Shown here: positions 62,182 to 64,000 of the stretch, one piece after another
How positions within the stretch are numbered: position 1 is the stretch's first letter
Layout: every line of letters starts with the position of its first letter
DNA from: Streptomyces canus 299MFChir4.1
Lineage (GTDB): Bacteria > Actinomycetota > Actinomycetes > Streptomycetales > Streptomycetaceae
Assembly (NCBI RefSeq): GCF_000383615.1
Contig: NZ_KB911582.1
Coordinates: 331,271-395,270 of the forward strand
DNA: 64,000 nucleotides
Reading direction: 5' to 3'
Translations under genes and position numbers: made by a program
Notes under the pieces: model-generated
What the model was told of the DNA's origin: nothing
The model's input: only the letters and a program-made list of their open reading frames with translations
Databases searched by the model: none

Positions 62182-63148
62182 AGAAGACCTCGGGCCAGCC
62201 GTCCTTTGTCCAGCTCAGGCGGTTCAGCCCGAGCTTCGGTGTGCCGTTGTCCTCTGCGTCGTAGTAGTGGTAGGCCAGCCAGTCCTGGCCGCGGGTGCGG
62301 AAGACCGACTCGCCTCCGGTGCCGATGTACCTCCCGTGTCCTGCCAGCAGCACGTCGCCGCCGCCCTCCAGCAGGGGCTTGCCCGTGCTGTCCGTGTACG
62401 GGCCGGTGATCGCCGTCGATCTGCCCACCCTGATCTTGTAGGTGGAGTCCGCTCCCGCACAACAGGCGTCGTAGGACGCGAAGAGGTAGTAGTAGCGGCC
62501 GTGCCGCACGATGGACGGGCCCTCGACCGCGTACGGGGCGTCGGGGCGGGTGGCCAGGTGGTGGACGCGGGCCCCGGGGAGGGCCTTCCCGGTGACCGGG
62601 CTGAGCTCGACCATGCGGATGCCGGTCCAGTACGAGCCGAACGCCATCCACAGCCTGCCGTCCGCGCGGACGATCGCCGGGTCGATGGCGTTCCAGGAGT
62701 CGGCGGTCCCGGAGGCGAAGACCTTGCCGTGGTCGGTCCAGGTGCCGGGGAGGCCGGACGGGGAGGTGGCCACGCCGATCGCGGAGTGGTTGGTGCCCCA
62801 GGACGAGACGGCGTAGTACAGCCAGTACCGGCCTGCCCGGTAGGAGATGTCCGGCGCCCAGGGGTCACCGGTGTCGTTGTACTCGAACCACCAACTGGGC
62901 GCCTCGGCGAAGGCGTTCCCCGCGTCGGTCCAGTGCCTGAGATCCCCGGACAGCCGGGCCCCGATCACACCACCGGTCGAATAGGCCACGTAGCCACCGG
63001 ACTTGAGGGCGATCACGGCCGGATCGTGGATGATCTGCTGCCCACTGATCGGGAGCGGGTCGGGATAGCCGGTGTCCGCCTGGGCCGTGGTCGGCAGAAG
63101 TGCGATGAGGGCGGCGGCCAGGACGGTGGCAAGTCTGAGTCGCTTCAA
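62180..63148 (-). CDS. Secreted endo-1,5-alpha-L-arabinanase, GH43 (second copy)
   Basis: 322 residues with a Sec signal (LATVLAAALIALLPTTAQA). The GH43 propeller shows base Asp in QQIIHDPAVIAL, the second Asp in NAIDPAIVRAD, and acid Glu in YAVEGPSIVRHGRYY. It shares YDACCAGADSTYKIRVGRS with the paralogue at 46600. TTG start at 63148 follows GGGAG. It lies downstream of the ABC sugar permease and upstream of the GH51 gene on the same strand, an arabinan-use operon. Confidence 0.9.
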   Translation of the reverse strand: MKRLRLATVLAAALIALLPTTAQADTGYPDPLPISGQQIIHDPAVIALKSGGYVAYSTGGVIGARLSGDLRHWTDAGNAFAEAPSWWFEYNDTGDPWAPDISYRAGRYWLYYAVSSWGTNHSAIGVATSPSGLPGTWTDHGKVFASGTADSWNAIDPAIVRADGRLWMAFGSYWTGIRMVELSPVTGKALPGARVHHLATRPDAPYAVEGPSIVRHGRYYYLFASYDACCAGADSTYKIRVGRSTAITGPYTDSTGKPLLEGGGDVLLAGHGRYIGTGGESVFRTRGQDWLAYHYYDAEDNGTPKLGLNRLSWTKDGWPEVF

Positions 63149-63506
63149 CTGGAGCTCCCTACAGTATGGTGGCCCGCCGGGGCCGGGTGAGGTCGGTGTG
63201 GCGCTGCCGTCCGGGTGACTGCGCGGAGATGACCGCCCGACCGCCACCGACCCGGGCGGATCCCGCTGTCGCGCACCGCCTTCTCGACGTCCGCGGAGAA
63301 CCACCCATGCCGACGGACCACGAGGTCCCGGCCCCTGCGCAGCCCCGCTCCGCACCGTGACGGGAAGGCCGGCCCACGGGGACCGCATACGACCGGTGCG
63401 GCCATGTCCCCCCGCCGACTGCAAGGAAGCGACCGCCCTGCAGACCCCGTCGGGACCACCACCGAGTCCCGCCCGGCCTCCGGCTGCACCCCATACCGTG
63501 GTCGTG
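63149..63506. other. Gene-free stretch upstream of second arabinanase
   Basis: 358 bp of GC-rich sequence. I see no coding pattern, no clear repeat and no match to the shared dyad. It should contain the arabinanase promoter or, if co-transcribed with the permease, a processed spacer. Confidence 0.4.
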
Positions 63507-64000
63507 TCACTGGCCCGCCAGCCCCGTATGGGCCACCCCCGCCACGATCTGGCGTTGGAAGAAGACGAACACGATGATCAGGGGGAGGCCCGCCATGAGG
63601 CCGCCGGCCATGAGTTGGGCCCACTGGATGCCGTAGGAGTTCATGACGGTCGCGATGCCGTTCGGCATGGTCATCAGGTCGGGGTTGTTGGTCACCATGT
63701 AGGGCCACAGGAAGTTGTTCCAGGAGGCGATGAAGGTGAAGATCCCGACCGCCGCCAAGGAAGGCCTCGCCAGGGGGACCACGATGGTGAAGAAGACCCG
63801 CCAGCGGCCCGCGCCGTCGATGAACGCGGCCTCCTCCAGCTCGCGCGGGACGCCCTGGAAGAACTTGTAGAGGATGTAGACCATCGCGGCAGGCGCGCAC
63901 TGGGGAAGGATCATGCCCCAGTGCGTGTCGACCATCCCCATCTGCTGGACCGTCGTGAAGAGGGGCACTCCCAGGACCGCCGGGGAGATCATCAGGCCCG
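63507..64000 (-). CDS. Carbohydrate ABC transporter permease (MalG-like), C-terminal part
   Basis: About 164 residues visible; the N-terminus is past the right edge. The EAA loop EEAAFIDGAGRWRVFFTIVVPLARPSLAAVGIF is intact and places it in the CUT1 inner-membrane permeases. Hydrophobic helices flank it, and it ends FFQRQIVAGVAHTGLAGQ. Next to GH43 and GH51 genes, it probably belongs to an importer of arabino-oligosaccharides, distinct from the two CUT2 importers above. Confidence 0.92.
   Translation of the reverse strand, partial: GLMISPAVLGVPLFTTVQQMGMVDTHWGMILPQCAPAAMVYILYKFFQGVPRELEEAAFIDGAGRWRVFFTIVVPLARPSLAAVGIFTFIASWNNFLWPYMVTNNPDLMTMPNGIATVMNSYGIQWAQLMAGGLMAGLPLIIVFVFFQRQIVAGVAHTGLAGQ

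Noticed and set aside
63149..63506. A small protein on the plus strand near 63166-63360
   Set aside because: Its Pro/Arg-rich reading lacks a ribosome-binding site and any family match.

Overview
The window is very GC-rich, has Streptomyces-style codon use and short gene spacing, and carries the actinomycete type II fatty-acid cluster fasR-fabD-fabH-acpP-fabF followed by a convergent DUF3145 gene. I read it as a chromosomal segment of a Streptomyces species. The gene order from fabD to the ChvE-type transporter resembles the core region around SCO2386-SCO2408 of S. coelicolor. That comparison is from memory; no alignment was run. I see no rRNA, tRNA, CRISPR array or phage.

Layout. 1-7.1 kb: an MFS drug exporter with a divergent TetR regulator, a DUF1023 hydrolase, a DUF4429/SHOCT protein, a 198-bp MITE-like element, a MerR-aldo/keto reductase pair, a GNAT, a serine hydrolase and a pirin. 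7.1-12.6 kb: the fatty-acid operon and DUF3145. 12.9-29.5 kb: secreted or peripheral metabolism (SGNH lipoprotein, galactose mutarotase, GH3 glucosidase, M14 carboxypeptidase, pyroglutamyl-peptidase-like protein), small regulators, Ohr, a MarR-controlled oxidoreductase, a zinc-ribbon membrane protein, and two broken genes (a frameshifted LysR regulator and a GNAT remnant).

29.7-47.6 kb is a sugar island. A YtfQRT/YjfF-type ABC importer with its LacI repressor reads leftward. An enolase-superfamily dehydratase, a zinc dehydrogenase and an unassigned TIM-barrel-like protein read rightward. A second importer (ChvE/MmsA/MmsB) with a mutarotase follows, then an aminotransferase with a low-complexity tail and a secreted endo-arabinanase. 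A shared dyad close to TTCGAAATATCGATCAC lies upstream of four of these units, which suggests one regulon.

47.9-53.4 kb is an accessory patch: a two-gene WXG100-like/HNH polymorphic toxin cassette with two SUKH-type immunity genes, a tandem repeat of about 200 bp, and several small genes. 53.5-64 kb returns to secreted and carbohydrate functions: an intradiol dioxygenase, a DUF4360 protein, a cysteine-free Rrf2 regulator, a Tat-exported GH35 galactosidase, a Ser/Thr kinase fused to an extracellular GH114-like domain, a GH51 arabinofuranosidase, a second GH43 arabinanase and part of a MalG-type permease.

Taken together, secreted arabinanases and other glycosidases would release arabino-oligosaccharides and galactose- or arabinose-type sugars. 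Two CUT2 importers would take them up, mutarotases and a dehydrogenase/dehydratase route would process them, and a carbohydrate-linked kinase may sense extracellular polysaccharide. The most unusual items are the kinase-GH114 fusion, the toxin/immunity cassette, the sugar-acid operon with its unknown third enzyme, and the shared operator.
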